A stretch of 64,000 nt of DNA from the NCBI RefSeq assembly GCF_900143535.1, contig NZ_FRFA01000019.1, forward strand, positions 1-64,000, given 5' to 3'. The position numbers and the translations under genes are program-made. Of the stretch, positions 18,409 through 28,084 are shown in pieces. This DNA is from Tateyamaria sp. Alg231-49. Its GTDB lineage: Bacteria; Pseudomonadota; Alphaproteobacteria; Rhodobacterales; Rhodobacteraceae. The notes beneath the pieces were generated by a model. That model had not been told where the DNA came from. It ran no database searches and worked only from the letters and a program-made list of their open reading frames with translations. Position 1 is the first letter of the stretch, and each line of letters begins with the position of its first letter.

Positions 18409-20766
18409 ATGGCAACCAACGACAATACGAATCCAGGCACTGAGGACGATCAGGTCATTTCCGGCACCACCGGGACGGACACGCTGACGGGTGCGCTTGG
18501 CTCTGACACCATCAATGGCGGCGCGGGCGCTGACGTTCTGAGCGGGGACGGTCCGGTTGCGGGCAGTTGGCTGTTTGAGGCGTATGATTACAATTTCAGT
18601 TCAAGCGCTGGACAAGCTTTTGACATTGAAAACGGGACACTGACCGGAACGGGTTACGTCACTGATTTCAATGAAAGTGGATTAACCAGCACATTGCGCA
18701 ATGACGGGGTGAACAACCCTGCGGATTTCGGTGTCATCTACACCAGCACGCTAAACACGACTTTGGGCGGTACCTACCGTTTGACGACGCGTTCTGATGA
18801 TGGCTCAACCATTCAGATATTTGATTCCAGCGGCAATCCATTGTCCTTTGACAACCAGACTGGTGGCACGCTGGATTATTTGAACAATGACTTCCACCAA
18901 GGTGCCAGAACGCGCTACGGCGATGTCGAGCTTGACCCCAACGAAACCTACACCATCCAGATCCGCTATTGGGAAAACCAGGGCGCGGATGTTCTGTCGG
19001 CGACGATTTCAGGCCCCGACACAGGCGGCGCCGCTGAAGACCTTTTGACCACTGACATGATTGGCATCCCTCCGGGTCCGCTGAATTCTGTCACTGGCAC
19101 CCCGGCAGGGGTCGAGGGCGATGATGTACTGGATGGCGGTGCGGGCGATGACACCGTTTCCGGCGACGGCGGCGATGACACGCTGATAGGTGGTGCCGAC
19201 AATGACAGTTTGATCGGCGGGACGGGCGATGACAGCCTGACCGGAGATGGCGGCAATGACACCCTTGAGGGTGGTGCCGGATCGGACGAACTCGAAGGTG
19301 GTTCGGGCGATGACGTTATCACAGGCGATGACGGATCTATCGAGACGACTATTTACAAGGATGATTTTGAGGGCACGGTTGAGGGCTGGTCCAATAACCA
19401 GACCGAAACGGATTCCGGCCTTGGCACCTCTTTGGGCCGTTTCGGCAGCCCGGATGGCACAATCGCGACCCAGCGCACCTTTGATATCGGCTCTGACGCC
19501 GAACAGATCAACGTGGCGTTCGACGCTCTGCTGTTGGACACTTGGAACGGCGAAGATTTTATCATCACTGTCAACGGCACCGAAGTCCGCGTGCCGTATC
19601 TTGAAGGGGATGCAAGCGACCCGGCTCCACAGGCATTTGTCGGACCGGACGGCGCGACATACAGCTTTACCTTCACCAATCAGGCACAGGGCGACCTTGG
19701 TTACTCTACCGGTGACGATGCGATCCTCAATGTCGCGCTGACCATCACGGATGCTCCGGGCAGTCTGACGATTGGCTTTGGCTCGGATCTCAACAGCACG
19801 ATCGCAAACGAAAGTTTTGCGATCGACAATTTCAGCGTGGTCCGCGTCGACACCGCCAACGATACGATCACTGGCGGGACGGGCAATGACACGTTGACGG
19901 GCGGGGATGGCGATGACGTCTTTGTCTACACCTCTGGCGACGGCGACGATGTCATCACGGACTTTAACACCGGCAACACCGGTGGGATCGAGGATGACGA
20001 TCAGGCCAACAACGACTTTATCGACCTGTCTGCATTTTATACCCATCTGGGCGAGTTGCGGGCCGACCTTGCGGACAACGGTATTCTTGACCAGTCGGTT
20101 GGCGACTTCACGGACAACACCGCCCTTGGTGGGTCTCTCACGTTCACCGGAGTGCCGGGCAGTGATCTGACTTTTGACAACACCAACGTGGCCTGTTTCA
20201 CGCGCGGTACCCTGATCGAAAGCGTTGATGGTCCGGTGCCTGTGGAAAAGTTGCGCAAGGGTATGCGTCTGAAGACGTTGGACAATGGCAACCGTCTTGT
20301 ACGCGCGGTCTTGCGCCGCGAAGTGGATGCGCGCGGCGACCTTGCGCCGATCCACATCTGTGCTGGTGCCCTTGGCAACACCCGCGATCTGCTGGTGTCG
20401 CCGGCGCACCGGATGTTGATTTCGGACTGGCGGGGACAGATGTTGTTTGGAGCGGATGAGGTGCTGGTGAGTGCAGCGAACCTTGTGCGCGGCGATCTGG
20501 TCTACCGTGCGCCGCGTCCACGCATCACCTATTATCACATCTTGATGGACAGCCACGAGATCATCTTTGCCGAAGGGGCCGCGACCGAAAGCTTTCACCT
20601 CACCCGCGAGGCGGCTGAAGCGGTTGAATATGGCCATAGTGAAGAGGATGCTGTTGCGGCTGAAATCGCGCGGATGTTCCCAGAACTTTTGGCTTGTGCC
20701 AGCAAATGTGCCCGCCCAGCCGTCAAGGGCTATGAGGCGCGTGCGTTTGCAGGTTTGCTGGGCTAA
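18409..20766 (+). CDS. Large RTX protein with PA14 and Hint domains
   Basis: The 785-residue protein is a mosaic. Glycine-aspartate nonapeptide repeats occur at about 20-45, 235-310 and 485-520 (for example [20 protein letters not shown]). A PA14-like sugar-binding domain lies at about 50-205 ([19 protein letters not shown]). A beta-sandwich-like segment lies at about 318-480. A C-terminal Hint domain starts at Cys596 ([11 protein letters not shown]) and has SPAHRML around His667. RTX repeats bind Ca2+ and usually mark type I secretion; the Hint domain may self-cleave. The function is unknown. The start is uncertain: TTG at 18400 is in frame three codons earlier. It ends overlapping lipB, which is convergent. 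Confidence 0.85.
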   Translation: MATNDNTNPGTEDDQVISGTTGTDTLTGALGSDTINGGAGADVLSGDGPVAGSWLFEAYDYNFSSSAGQAFDIENGTLTGTGYVTDFNESGLTSTLRNDGVNNPADFGVIYTSTLNTTLGGTYRLTTRSDDGSTIQIFDSSGNPLSFDNQTGGTLDYLNNDFHQGARTRYGDVELDPNETYTIQIRYWENQGADVLSATISGPDTGGAAEDLLTTDMIGIPPGPLNSVTGTPAGVEGDDVLDGGAGDDTVSGDGGDDTLIGGADNDSLIGGTGDDSLTGDGGNDTLEGGAGSDELEGGSGDDVITGDDGSIETTIYKDDFEGTVEGWSNNQTETDSGLGTSLGRFGSPDGTIATQRTFDIGSDAEQINVAFDALLLDTWNGEDFIITVNGTEVRVPYLEGDASDPAPQAFVGPDGATYSFTFTNQAQGDLGYSTGDDAILNVALTITDAPGSLTIGFGSDLNSTIANESFAIDNFSVVRVDTANDTITGGTGNDTLTGGDGDDVFVYTSGDGDDVITDFNTGNTGGIEDDDQANNDFIDLSAFYTHLGELRADLADNGILDQSVGDFTDNTALGGSLTFTGVPGSDLTFDNTNVACFTRGTLIESVDGPVPVEKLRKGMRLKTLDNGNRLVRAVLRREVDARGDLAPIHICAGALGNTRDLLVSPAHRMLISDWRGQMLFGADEVLVSAANLVRGDLVYRAPRPRITYYHILMDSHEIIFAEGAATESFHLTREAAEAVEYGHSEEDAVAAEIARMFPELLACASKCARPAVKGYEARAFAGLLG

Positions 20767-21416
20767 TCCGCGCCGAAAATCTGCGTGAACCGCTGTTTCA
20801 AGGCGACATCCACATCGTCCATGGTGACGGGCAGGCCAAGGTCAACCAGAGATGTCACGCCGTGATCTGCAATCCCACAGGGCACGATGCCGTCAAAATG
20901 AGACAGGTCCGGTTCAACGTTGATCGACAGCCCGTGAAAGCTGACCCATTTGCGCAGGCGGATACCGATGGCGGCGATCTTGTCTTCTGCCGGTGATCCG
21001 TCGGGCAGGGGGGGCTTTTCTGGTCGTTCAACCCAGACGCCGACGCGGCCCTGCCGAATTTCACCGCGCACGTTGAAGGTATCCAGCGTGGCGATCACCC
21101 ACGATTCAAGCTGGTGCACAAAGGCGCGCACATCTTGGCCGCGTTTGCCCACATCCAGCAGCGTGTAGGCCACTCGCTGGCCCGGGCCATGATAGGTGTA
21201 TTGGCCGCCGCGCCGGGTTTCGAACACGTCAAAGCGGTCGGGGTCCGTGAGGTCTTCTGCCTTGGCCGAGGTGCCTGCGGTGTACAAAGGGGGGTGTTCG
21301 AGCAGCCATATGCATTCATCGGCCTCGCCTGCCGCAATGGCGGTGGCGCGCGCCTCCATCCATGCCTCGGCCTGGCGGTAATCGGTGAGGCCCTCAGTGG
21401 TGATCCATTCGACCAT
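20763..21416 (-). CDS. lipB: Octanoyl-[acyl carrier protein]-protein N-octanoyltransferase
   Basis: LipB transfers octanoate from ACP to lipoyl domains, the first step of lipoate synthesis. The 217-residue protein contains the signature [13 protein letters not shown] near residue 70-80, the lysine-bearing [13 protein letters not shown] and the nucleophile cysteine in GIVPCGI near residue 180. It is preceded by a DsbA-like gene on the same strand with a 5-bp gap and is probably co-transcribed with it. The 3' end overlaps the RTX/Hint gene by 4 bp. Confidence 0.95.
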   Translation of the reverse strand: MVEWITTEGLTDYRQAEAWMEARATAIAAGEADECIWLLEHPPLYTAGTSAKAEDLTDPDRFDVFETRRGGQYTYHGPGQRVAYTLLDVGKRGQDVRAFVHQLESWVIATLDTFNVRGEIRQGRVGVWVERPEKPPLPDGSPAEDKIAAIGIRLRKWVSFHGLSINVEPDLSHFDGIVPCGIADHGVTSLVDLGLPVTMDDVDVALKQRFTQIFGAD

Positions 21417-21421
21417 GGGGA

Positions 21422-22087
21422 TCAGGCGGCTGCTTCTTCTTGGGCGACTTGCCGCAGGATTTGCGCGTAAGCATCTGCGCCCTGCGCCCCTGTCACGAGG
21501 TATTTTTGTGCAAAGATCATGGACGGCACGCCCGAAATGCCGTGCCCCGTCCAGAACGCCTGTTTTTCACGTACGGAGTCGGCCAGCGCGCCGGACTCAA
21601 GCACCTGCGCCGCGTCATCGCGCACAATGCCGACGGATTCGGCTACGTCCAGCAACACCTGCTGGTCGGACACGTCGCGCTGCTTGGTGAAATGAGCCTC
21701 AAACAGCGCCAGTTTCAGCGGGTGTTGCAACCCAACGCTCAGCGCAAATTCCAACAGTTGATGGGCAGCAAAACTGTTTACGATTTTGCTGTCCGGCGAA
21801 AACTGAAAGTCGATGCCCAGAGTTGCCCCAAGCTGTTGCAGCTGCGCGCGGTTTTGCGCCGACTGTTCGGGGCTTGAACCGTACTTCTCTGCGATATGCT
21901 CGCTCAGGTTCTGCCCTTCAGGTCCCATGGCGGGGTTCAACTCGAACGGTTGCCAGCGAATTTGAGCACCCATGCCAGTGACGCCAAGCGCTTGTTCGAG
22001 CTGGCGAAATCCGACGATGCACCACGGGCACATCACGTCAGACACGATGTCGATCTGGATCACGGGGGCTGTGTCTGGGGTGCTCAT
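21422..22087 (-). CDS. DsbA-family oxidoreductase (FrnE-like)
   Basis: The 221-residue protein has a thioredoxin fold with the CPWC active site at residues 20-23 ([12 protein letters not shown]) and a C-terminal cis-Pro region ([19 protein letters not shown]). This is the FrnE/2-hydroxychromene-2-carboxylate-isomerase-like branch of the DsbA family. There is no signal peptide, so it is probably cytoplasmic. The exact thiol substrate is unknown. MSTPDTAP was chosen as the start; a longer in-frame start adds 15 residues that do not look conserved. It lies directly upstream of lipB. Confidence 0.87.
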   Translation of the reverse strand: MSTPDTAPVIQIDIVSDVMCPWCIVGFRQLEQALGVTGMGAQIRWQPFELNPAMGPEGQNLSEHIAEKYGSSPEQSAQNRAQLQQLGATLGIDFQFSPDSKIVNSFAAHQLLEFALSVGLQHPLKLALFEAHFTKQRDVSDQQVLLDVAESVGIVRDDAAQVLESGALADSVREKQAFWTGHGISGVPSMIFAQKYLVTGAQGADAYAQILRQVAQEEAAA

Positions 22088-22246
22088 CTGTGGGGCGGTC
22101 CTTTTGCAGGGGTGCAAACCTACATCATGCACATTTGCGTATAATTCAAGCAGGGTTGACTGTGCGAGGGGGCGGGTAAGGAAATAATGACTGTGCGAAT
22201 CCCGAACCGATGGTACGCTGATGATGTATTATTCAGGAGATTTTTC

Positions 22247-23575
22247 ATGCTCACCAAGACCATTACTGCATCCGTTCTAGCCCTGTCATTCGCCATACTC
22301 CCTGCAAGCCGAGTTGCTGCGGATGCGGGTGACTTTGTGGCCGGAGCCATTATCGGCGGGGTCATCGGCCATGCCGCAACCAAAAACAGTCAACGCAGAA
22401 AGTCATCGTCCAGCACCTATGCCCGTCCCCGGATTCCTTCGACCCAAGAGGGGCGGGAGATTCAGGCCTCGCTAAACTATTTCGGGTTCAATGCGGGCAC
22501 GGTGGATGGCCAGTTGGGGCAGCGGTCGCGCAATGCGGTGTCGTCCTATCAGGCGTACCTTGGCTATCCTGTCACCGGCTATTTGTCTCCGTTTGAACAG
22601 AACCTGCTGATCAGTTCCTACAACCGGGCCCAAGCCGGTGGCTATGCGGTCACCCAACAGGTTGCGACCAACCCGGATGGCACGCGTGGCTTGCTCAAGA
22701 CCTACCGCGCCGAACTGGCGGGCCAGACCGCGGCCCCTGTTCAGGGCACAACGATTGTTGTGGCACCACAGCCTGCGGCCCCCGCGACCACCACCACAAC
22801 GACGACTGTGGTGGCCGCGGCCCCAGCGCCCGCACCGGCGGCAGAAGCCCCTGCGGCTGGTTTGCCGAGCTTCCTTGGCGGGGGCGCATCCCCATCGCTT
22901 GCGTCGCATTGCAACACCGTGTCGTTGCTGACCAACAGCAATGGCGGCTTTACCACGGCTGCGGCCATGACCGACCCCAACGTGGCGCTGAACGAACAGT
23001 TCTGCCTTGCGCGCACCTATGCCATTGCCAAGAGCGAAGATATGATAGCCAAGGTGCAGGGCTTCACCCCGGATCAGATTGCCGCCCAGTGCGAACAATT
23101 TGCCCCCGCGATGCAGCCTCATGTGGCCGCTCTGGCGCTCAAACCCCAGCCCGAAGTTGTGAGCGGCGTGGCAGCGTTCATCCTGACCACAGGCATGTCG
23201 CCTGCGCAGCTTAAGGGCACCGCGCAGATCTGCATGGGTGTCGGGTATCGCACGGACAACATGGAAGTGGCCCTTGGCTCTGCCCTGATGCTTTATGCCA
23301 TGGGGGATCATGTCTATGGCGAATTGATGGGGCACCATCTGGCCCAAGGGTTCGGCACATCTCAGCGGGTGGACACGGCGCGTGTTTGGTATGCCGAAGG
23401 CATCCGGGCAATGGACAGCGGCGCGCCTGCTGTCTTTGCCCCTGGTCAGCCCGAGCGTACCGAGCTTTTGCGCAAAGCGTCGCTCAGCCTTGGGACTTCC
23501 AATTCCAGTGTGGTCCCTCAGCAGCCGCAAGTGCAGCCTGCTTCACTGCCTAGCTTTGGCGTTGCCAGCGACTAA
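22247..23575 (+). CDS. Secreted peptidoglycan-binding-domain protein (larger paralogue)
   Basis: The 442-residue protein has a signal peptide (MLTKTITASVLALSFAILPA), a glycine-rich segment (VAGAIIGGVIGHA) and a PG-binding repeat (IQASLNYFGFNAGTVDGQLG, then SRNAVSSYQAYLGY). A low-complexity Ala/Pro/Thr linker lies at about 165-220. A C-terminal domain of unknown type follows, with paired cysteines (HCNTVSLL, QFCLAR, AAQCEQF, QICMGVG). AGGAGA lies 6 bases before the ATG. Its first 170 residues are paralogous to the protein at 15472-16095. It is followed by a good terminator. Confidence 0.85.
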   Translation: MLTKTITASVLALSFAILPASRVAADAGDFVAGAIIGGVIGHAATKNSQRRKSSSSTYARPRIPSTQEGREIQASLNYFGFNAGTVDGQLGQRSRNAVSSYQAYLGYPVTGYLSPFEQNLLISSYNRAQAGGYAVTQQVATNPDGTRGLLKTYRAELAGQTAAPVQGTTIVVAPQPAAPATTTTTTTVVAAAPAPAPAAEAPAAGLPSFLGGGASPSLASHCNTVSLLTNSNGGFTTAAAMTDPNVALNEQFCLARTYAIAKSEDMIAKVQGFTPDQIAAQCEQFAPAMQPHVAALALKPQPEVVSGVAAFILTTGMSPAQLKGTAQICMGVGYRTDNMEVALGSALMLYAMGDHVYGELMGHHLAQGFGTSQRVDTARVWYAEGIRAMDSGAPAVFAPGQPERTELLRKASLSLGTSNSSVVPQQPQVQPASLPSFGVASD

Positions 23576-23601
23576 GGACGCGCACTCAGCAACATCAAAT
23601 G

Positions 23602-23632
23602 ACCGGGGTCTTGGCGGGCCCCGGTTTTTCTT
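23602..23632 (+). terminator. Intrinsic terminator
   Basis: ACCGGGG (23602-23608) pairs with CCCCGGT (23619-23625), followed by TTTTTCTTT. It lies 26 bp after the preceding gene and before the tRNA. Confidence 0.92.
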
Positions 23633-23694
23633 TACGAAGTGCTCTTGGCAAGGGATGCGTTCGCCGCTAAAGACCCTTCACCAAGTCAAGGCAT

Positions 23695-23781
23695 GCGGCC
23701 GTGGCGGAATTGGTAGACGCGCAGCGTTGAGGTCGCTGTGAGGTAACACTCGTGCGAGTTCGAGTCTCGCCGGCCGCACCA
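23695..23781 (+). tRNA. tRNA-Leu (anticodon GAG)
   Basis: The cloverleaf closes with acceptor strands GCGGCCG (23695-23701) and CGGCCGC (23771-23777), discriminator A and an encoded CCA. The anticodon stem CAGCG/CGCTG encloses the loop TTGAGGT, giving anticodon GAG, and the T-arm contains GTTCGAGTC. The 87-base length with a long variable arm fits a leucine tRNA. The sequence beyond it is of accessory character, so the tRNA may be an integration site. Confidence 0.96.
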
Positions 23782-23808
23782 TATGTTTCCATCAATTTAT
23801 TGATTTTA

Positions 23809-23832
23809 AACAATACATCTGGATGTATTGTT
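23809..23832 (+). terminator. Palindrome after the tRNA gene
   Basis: AACAATACATC (23809-23819) is a perfect inverted copy of GATGTATTGTT (23822-23832) around two bases. It may end the tRNA transcript or be a recombination site. It is AT-rich and has no following T-run beyond TT. Confidence 0.5.
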
Positions 23833-23963
23833 CGTGTATCCACCTCAATATCCACCCTTGGCACTGTGGGTGATCATTGAAGATGGTCATAAACTGAGGA
23901 TTCGGCTTTCTGAATCTTTGGCCTTTATTGGCCACGCATCCGACAGAAAGGCAGCGAGCGCCA

Positions 23964-24584
23964 TCAGAGGTCGCTGAGGTTGCCAAACTTCTGAGAGATG
24001 AAATCCGCCCATCCAAGGGTGCTGCGGTATTCCGCGTCCTCCAGTTCGTCCACTAGCCGGTGATACGTCCGCCAATACATGCCTTTAGGTTTGATACCTT
24101 CCATCAGGTCCGGGTCATCCGCCTAGCCTAGTCGCTCTCGTATCTTGTCGGCCTGCCGTTGGCCGCGCTGAAAATCGGCTTCACGCTGAGATGGGTAAAT
24201 TAGCTGACAACAATGCCGACACGCGAATATCTGTCCCCCATAGAGCTTTGCCACCCGTCGCCCACATCCGCGCGCCGGGCAGGCGAACCACTCGCGATAG
24301 CCGCCATAGTGACATGGCTGGGAAAGCAAGCGGACAGGATAATCGTGGCTCTCCCATTCGTCGCCATAGTCTCGGCTGCGATAAATGAGCCTGACTTGTC
24401 CGTGCGCTGTCTGCACTTGGATATTGGCAACCTTTTCGCCGTCGATGGACCATCGCCATCCAAAGCGCCTTCCCGGAGTCAGGAAGCCCTCGCGCGCCCA
24501 CCGCCGCACATCAATGCTGCGATAGTTTGCTGTGGTGTTCTTGACGTTCCATTACCAGTGTCTTCCGCTGCCGATGCCACCCAT
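23964..24584 (-). pseudogene. Phage/ICE-type zinc-ribbon protein gene with two in-frame stops
   Basis: The frame opens with MGGIGSGRHW, the typical start of a conserved zinc-ribbon family of unknown function often found in mobile elements. It then meets TAA (24552-24554) at codon 11 and continues NTTANYRSIDVRRWAREGFL. The Cys pattern C-P-x-x-G-C-G-R-R with C-R-H-C (FACPARGCGRR; FACRHCCQL) is intact, and the frame meets TAG at 24123-24125 after RERLG. It runs on as KPKGMYWRTYHRLVDEL to a TGA at 23964. Read through, it is 206 residues, a normal length for the family as I recall it. Two independent nonsense codons make this a decayed gene. It is the nearest recognisable accessory gene to the tRNA. 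Confidence 0.75.
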
Positions 24585-24662
24585 TTTCGTTTTCGTATTT
24601 TGTCGAAATCATAAACGAATTTTGATTACTTGCGAAGCCGGTGTTCACTTAATGCTCCACTT

Positions 24663-24833
24663 ATGGCTTGGCCCAATTCAGTTCCCTCAGACCTCGCTAA
24701 AGCGCCGGATGAAATCGCGCGCTATCGCGACGCACCTGCGTCATCAGACGTTTGGGAGGTTCTGAAAGAATGGCTTGAGCAAAATGGCGTGACGCCACCG
24801 TCTCGCGAAGCCTCGGATAAATGGCGGAGTTGA
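24663..24833 (+). CDS. Possible small hypothetical protein
   Basis: The 56-residue frame MAWPNSVPSDLAKAPDEIAR...DVWEVLKEWLEQNGV looks amphipathic and protein-like. It lacks a clear ribosome site and resembles no family I know. It lies in the AT-richer segment after the tRNA. It may be a remnant or chance open frame. Confidence 0.25.
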   Translation: MAWPNSVPSDLAKAPDEIARYRDAPASSDVWEVLKEWLEQNGVTPPSREASDKWRS

Positions 24834-25090
24834 AAGGTGTACAGTGGAGAGATCAATCACGGCGGTCTGCACCAATGACTGCTATTCCGGACAAAGCAGC
24901 CTTTCGCCGCATCGCCCACCAATCACCGCCTTGCGGACGAAGCAGTCATTTGCTGCATGCTATGTCCGAAGACTAAGCGGTCGAACTACGCGCAAAATTG
25001 CGCGAGACCAAGGATCCCGCTTTCACGACTATCATCTATTGGACCTGTTATACTCGAAAACGGTGTCGCAACGTCCATGACATAAATTGA
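24834..25090. other. Non-coding stretch with degenerate internal similarity
   Basis: No gene is evident. Words such as CGGACAAAGCAGCC and GGACGAAGCAGTC recur within the stretch at about 24893 and 24938. They resemble loosely similar words in other gaps of this window. The role is unknown. Confidence 0.35.
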
Positions 25091-26521
25091 CTACTCGATA
25101 AACTTTTCGATCTTGGGCAGTTGGTAGTCGCCGCTGAACAGTGCTTCACCTGGGCCGTAAAAGCGAAAGTAGGGAAACCACCCGCCTCCTGTGGCTGTGG
25201 GCACATAGTTCGATTCCGAAACGCCGTCTGGTAGTTCGGGACCGAAGACGACGCGTACACTGCCATCTTCGTTGACTTCAAGGTCCTCTGTCGACGCGAC
25301 CCCATACTTTTCGAAGCCGTCAAGAAAGGTTGCATCCTCGAAATCATAGACCAAAACCGACCAGAACTGGCTTACGGGCACATCAGGTGGCACAACCAGA
25401 CTGTAGGTCGTTCCTCCATCGAGGCGTTCGTCGTCAGCATCCCTGCTGGTCAGCAAATACATCGTGGGGGGTGCCGTCAGATTGAACTCTTCGGCAGAGG
25501 TATAAAATGCAAAGAACGAGCTGCCACGGTCATCAAGTGCAATCGCACCAGAGTCCAAGAGCCAACTAAATGTCGTTTCATAAGAAGACGCTGGGGTTAG
25601 AACCGTCCATCCATTCCCCATTTCCTGTTTCTCAGAATGATTGTCGAAGTAGGCTTCTTGCAGAAAAACCTTCGCTTCATTTGCAGCATGATCGAGGATC
25701 TCAAGCTCGCGCTCTGTGGGCGTGAACTCTCGCCCCTTTTCAATTCCCAAGCGGCGCAACATTCCAAGTGCAACAGCATCTCGTTCTTCAAGGTTCTCGC
25801 TCTGAACAAACTCATCAATCAGCACAAATAACGAGCGATCGAACTCAACGACGCCATCAATATCCATTCCCTGTACATCCAAGTACTGGGTTTGCGCGGG
25901 TTGCCCAGGGTCGAAGATTTTCAGTTTTTTGGTGAACTCTTCGGCCGCGGCCAACGAATTGGGTGAGGCATCGGGAATAATCGGTCGTAGGAGTGTATAA
26001 CCGTTTAACGTTGTTTGAGGCAGGACATAATCCGCATCAAACGTGTCCCCGTCGTATCCTTCAGGCACAATGAGGTAGCTAGCACCAGCACCTTTATCCC
26101 GTCCTTTCGCACCGACGTCGGCAAGTGGGCGCTGCCAAATGTCCATTAACGTACCCCAAAGCCCGAGGTCATCTTCCGTGGGCGGCACGTCGATCATTAC
26201 GGGGCCGTCGGCGATGTTCCAAAACGCCATCACATAGGGCGTCGTATTATTTGGAGTTGTCACCGCTGCCCTGTAGTCTTGGATCTTGGAGAAGTAGCAG
26301 ACAACGTTGTAATCACAGCCCACCTCTGCAAAACCATCCCTCATCGCAAGTGCGTTCGTCAGCGGCATCGCCCAAACAGCGGTTTCCACAGCGCGGCGAT
26401 GAACCATCTTTTCCTGTGTCGAAAGCTCGGACGGAAGCGCATCGTTCTGCGCAATCGTTTGGGTGGCAAACCAAGTTGTTCCGGCAAGAACTACTGCAAA
26501 CGCAACTGTAGCTTCTTTCAT
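25091..26521 (-). CDS. DUF1254/DUF1214 family exported protein
   Basis: The 476-residue protein has a signal peptide (MKEATVAFAVVLAGTTWFAT...AQ). It has the two-domain layout of this family: an N-terminal DUF1254 part with VWAMPLTNALAMRDGF and TTPNNTTPYVMAFWNI, and a C-terminal DUF1214 part with FWSVLVYDFEDATFL and GWFPYFRFYGPGEALF. Members are periplasmic or lipid-associated proteins of unknown function. The gene has lower GC than the core blocks and sits in the island-like segment beyond tRNA-Leu. It is flanked by long non-coding gaps and is probably monocistronic. Confidence 0.88.
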   Translation of the reverse strand: MKEATVAFAVVLAGTTWFATQTIAQNDALPSELSTQEKMVHRRAVETAVWAMPLTNALAMRDGFAEVGCDYNVVCYFSKIQDYRAAVTTPNNTTPYVMAFWNIADGPVMIDVPPTEDDLGLWGTLMDIWQRPLADVGAKGRDKGAGASYLIVPEGYDGDTFDADYVLPQTTLNGYTLLRPIIPDASPNSLAAAEEFTKKLKIFDPGQPAQTQYLDVQGMDIDGVVEFDRSLFVLIDEFVQSENLEERDAVALGMLRRLGIEKGREFTPTERELEILDHAANEAKVFLQEAYFDNHSEKQEMGNGWTVLTPASSYETTFSWLLDSGAIALDDRGSSFFAFYTSAEEFNLTAPPTMYLLTSRDADDERLDGGTTYSLVVPPDVPVSQFWSVLVYDFEDATFLDGFEKYGVASTEDLEVNEDGSVRVVFGPELPDGVSESNYVPTATGGGWFPYFRFYGPGEALFSGDYQLPKIEKFIE

Positions 26522-26866
26522 GGTTTATAGATCTCCGTCAAAGTAATTGAGCTGTTTCGGTGGAAAGTAGGGCTGAATTTGGGTTGTCAAAACAAAAAAA
26601 GAAAAACGTGTCCCGCTGCAAAATTTCCGTGATGGAACCCAATTGCATTTGCCAAGCCAGGCTTTTTTCGGAAAGAATTGAGCTTCGTAAAGGTTGCAAA
26701 ACCTGGCCTAAGATCAACGTCGGCTTTGGGCTCAGAGCAGTCGTTCGCTGCGGTGTGTACGAACGAACGCTGTGCGGACACTTGCGACATTCCCGTATCG
26801 AAACAGCCAGAGCAATTCCAGTCCCGCTCCCACACATGACCGCCAAACCTGCATGGCTTTCGGGGG
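26522..26866. other. Intergenic gap with a repeat copy
   Basis: No gene seen. It holds one copy (26728-26751) of a 24-bp sequence that recurs at 28286-28309 with 2 mismatches. The two copies flank the FkbM gene in direct orientation. Confidence 0.5.
26728..26751 (+). repeat. 24-bp direct repeat, copy 1
   Basis: It begins GGGCTCAGAG, then CA, then GTCGTTCGCTGC. Copy 2 differs only in the middle two bases. Weaker similarity extends about 18 bp upstream. Confidence 0.55.
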
Positions 26867-28084
26867 TCAGTTCAGCCTTGCTTTGGCAAACAATACGGTT
26901 TCATCGTTGTGCAAGGTCCCGTGCTGCAGATAAAACTCGTAACCCAATCCGAGCCCGTCAATGTAGGACGGAATAGTGTGGAAGTCTTCGAGCTTGTGAT
27001 AGACGCAAATTGCCAAAGTGGGTCTGTCGCGTTCCAAAATCCTCTTCGCCCCTTTGAGGGCCGCCAGTTCAGCACCCTCAATATCCATCTTGATGTAGTC
27101 TATCCGCTCAATTGGCTTGCTCCCGGCGAGGTCGTCGATACTCAGCGTCTCGACCTTCGCCTCGTTTCGGTACTCCCGATAGCGAGGCAGGACAAAAGAC
27201 AATAGTTTGTGTTTCAAACGGCGCGTGGCAGACCTGCTATCGACGACCAGATGCGTCGCGGGCCCGCTCCCTCTTACGCTGAACGCTTGTCCTGAAATTT
27301 CACCAACCGGGGCCTGAACGACGTCCGAACGCTGCGACAGGTCTGGATTCAATGCGAGATTCCGTCGGAAAATGGCGAGATTGCTCGGTGAAAACTCGAA
27401 CGAGAAAACTCGCCCGGTTGCACCGACCGCGTGCAGGAAGAAAAGCGACGTTCCACCAAAACACGCGCCACAATCCAGAACGGTGTCACCTTTCGCGGGC
27501 GCGATCACCTGATCAGCGCCTCTGTACACATATTGGGAATGAGAGAATTCGTTGATGACGCCGAATGCCTTCGTGAAGATCTTCACATTGAAACCGAACG
27601 GATTGAGATCAAAGAGAGAGAGTTGCCCCCCACCCGGTTCAGTAAACTTTTCCGGCGTCTCAGCCTCAACGTTTTCCAGCGTCTCTCGCGTTAACCAGAA
27701 GTCGGCGCAATCAAGCGGCAGCGGTACATAGGGCCAACCCAGTATGCGGTAGGCCAGTACTGTCAGGAGGGTCTGTCGCGACAGATCATCGTGCATCGCC
27801 TGGTAGAGCCAAGTCCACTCGTCTGAATGCCGCTCCAATAGCGCGATAGACTGAGCAACCCTGTCCTCGGCGGTAGCTGCACCTTTGGGCACGTCGTATC
27901 CATCCGGTTCCATCCCCTCCGATGAACGGGGATCCCTCGTGACCTCTTCCGACTGTGCGAGACCCTCCAGCACCAGTCGCATATCTTGAAAAAATGAATC
28001 TGTTTCGCTACTAAGATACCGCGTGGACACCGGTGGGGCTTCGGCAATTGAAAGCTCTTTCATCTGCATTTTGAAGTCTTGCAT
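26867..28084 (-). CDS. FkbM-family SAM-dependent methyltransferase
   Basis: The 405-residue protein carries an N-terminal part of about 185 residues that I do not recognise and a C-terminal methyltransferase domain. The SAM-binding motif is VLDCGACFGG at 202-211, and the FkbM signature is YIKMDIEGAELAALKGA near 330-346. Such enzymes O-methylate sugars or secondary metabolites. No biosynthetic partner is adjacent, so the substrate is unknown. The gene is AT-richer than the core, lies in the island-like segment, and is bracketed by two near-identical 24-bp repeats. Confidence 0.85.
   Translation of the reverse strand: MQDFKMQMKELSIAEAPPVSTRYLSSETDSFFQDMRLVLEGLAQSEEVTRDPRSSEGMEPDGYDVPKGAATAEDRVAQSIALLERHSDEWTWLYQAMHDDLSRQTLLTVLAYRILGWPYVPLPLDCADFWLTRETLENVEAETPEKFTEPGGGQLSLFDLNPFGFNVKIFTKAFGVINEFSHSQYVYRGADQVIAPAKGDTVLDCGACFGGTSLFFLHAVGATGRVFSFEFSPSNLAIFRRNLALNPDLSQRSDVVQAPVGEISGQAFSVRGSGPATHLVVDSRSATRRLKHKLLSFVLPRYREYRNEAKVETLSIDDLAGSKPIERIDYIKMDIEGAELAALKGAKRILERDRPTLAICVYHKLEDFHTIPSYIDGLGLGYEFYLQHGTLHNDETVLFAKARLN

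Noticed and set aside
19009-20637. Long minus-strand open frame under the RTX/Hint gene
   Set aside because: It mirrors the repeat-rich coding strand and has no family features; the plus strand has clear domains.
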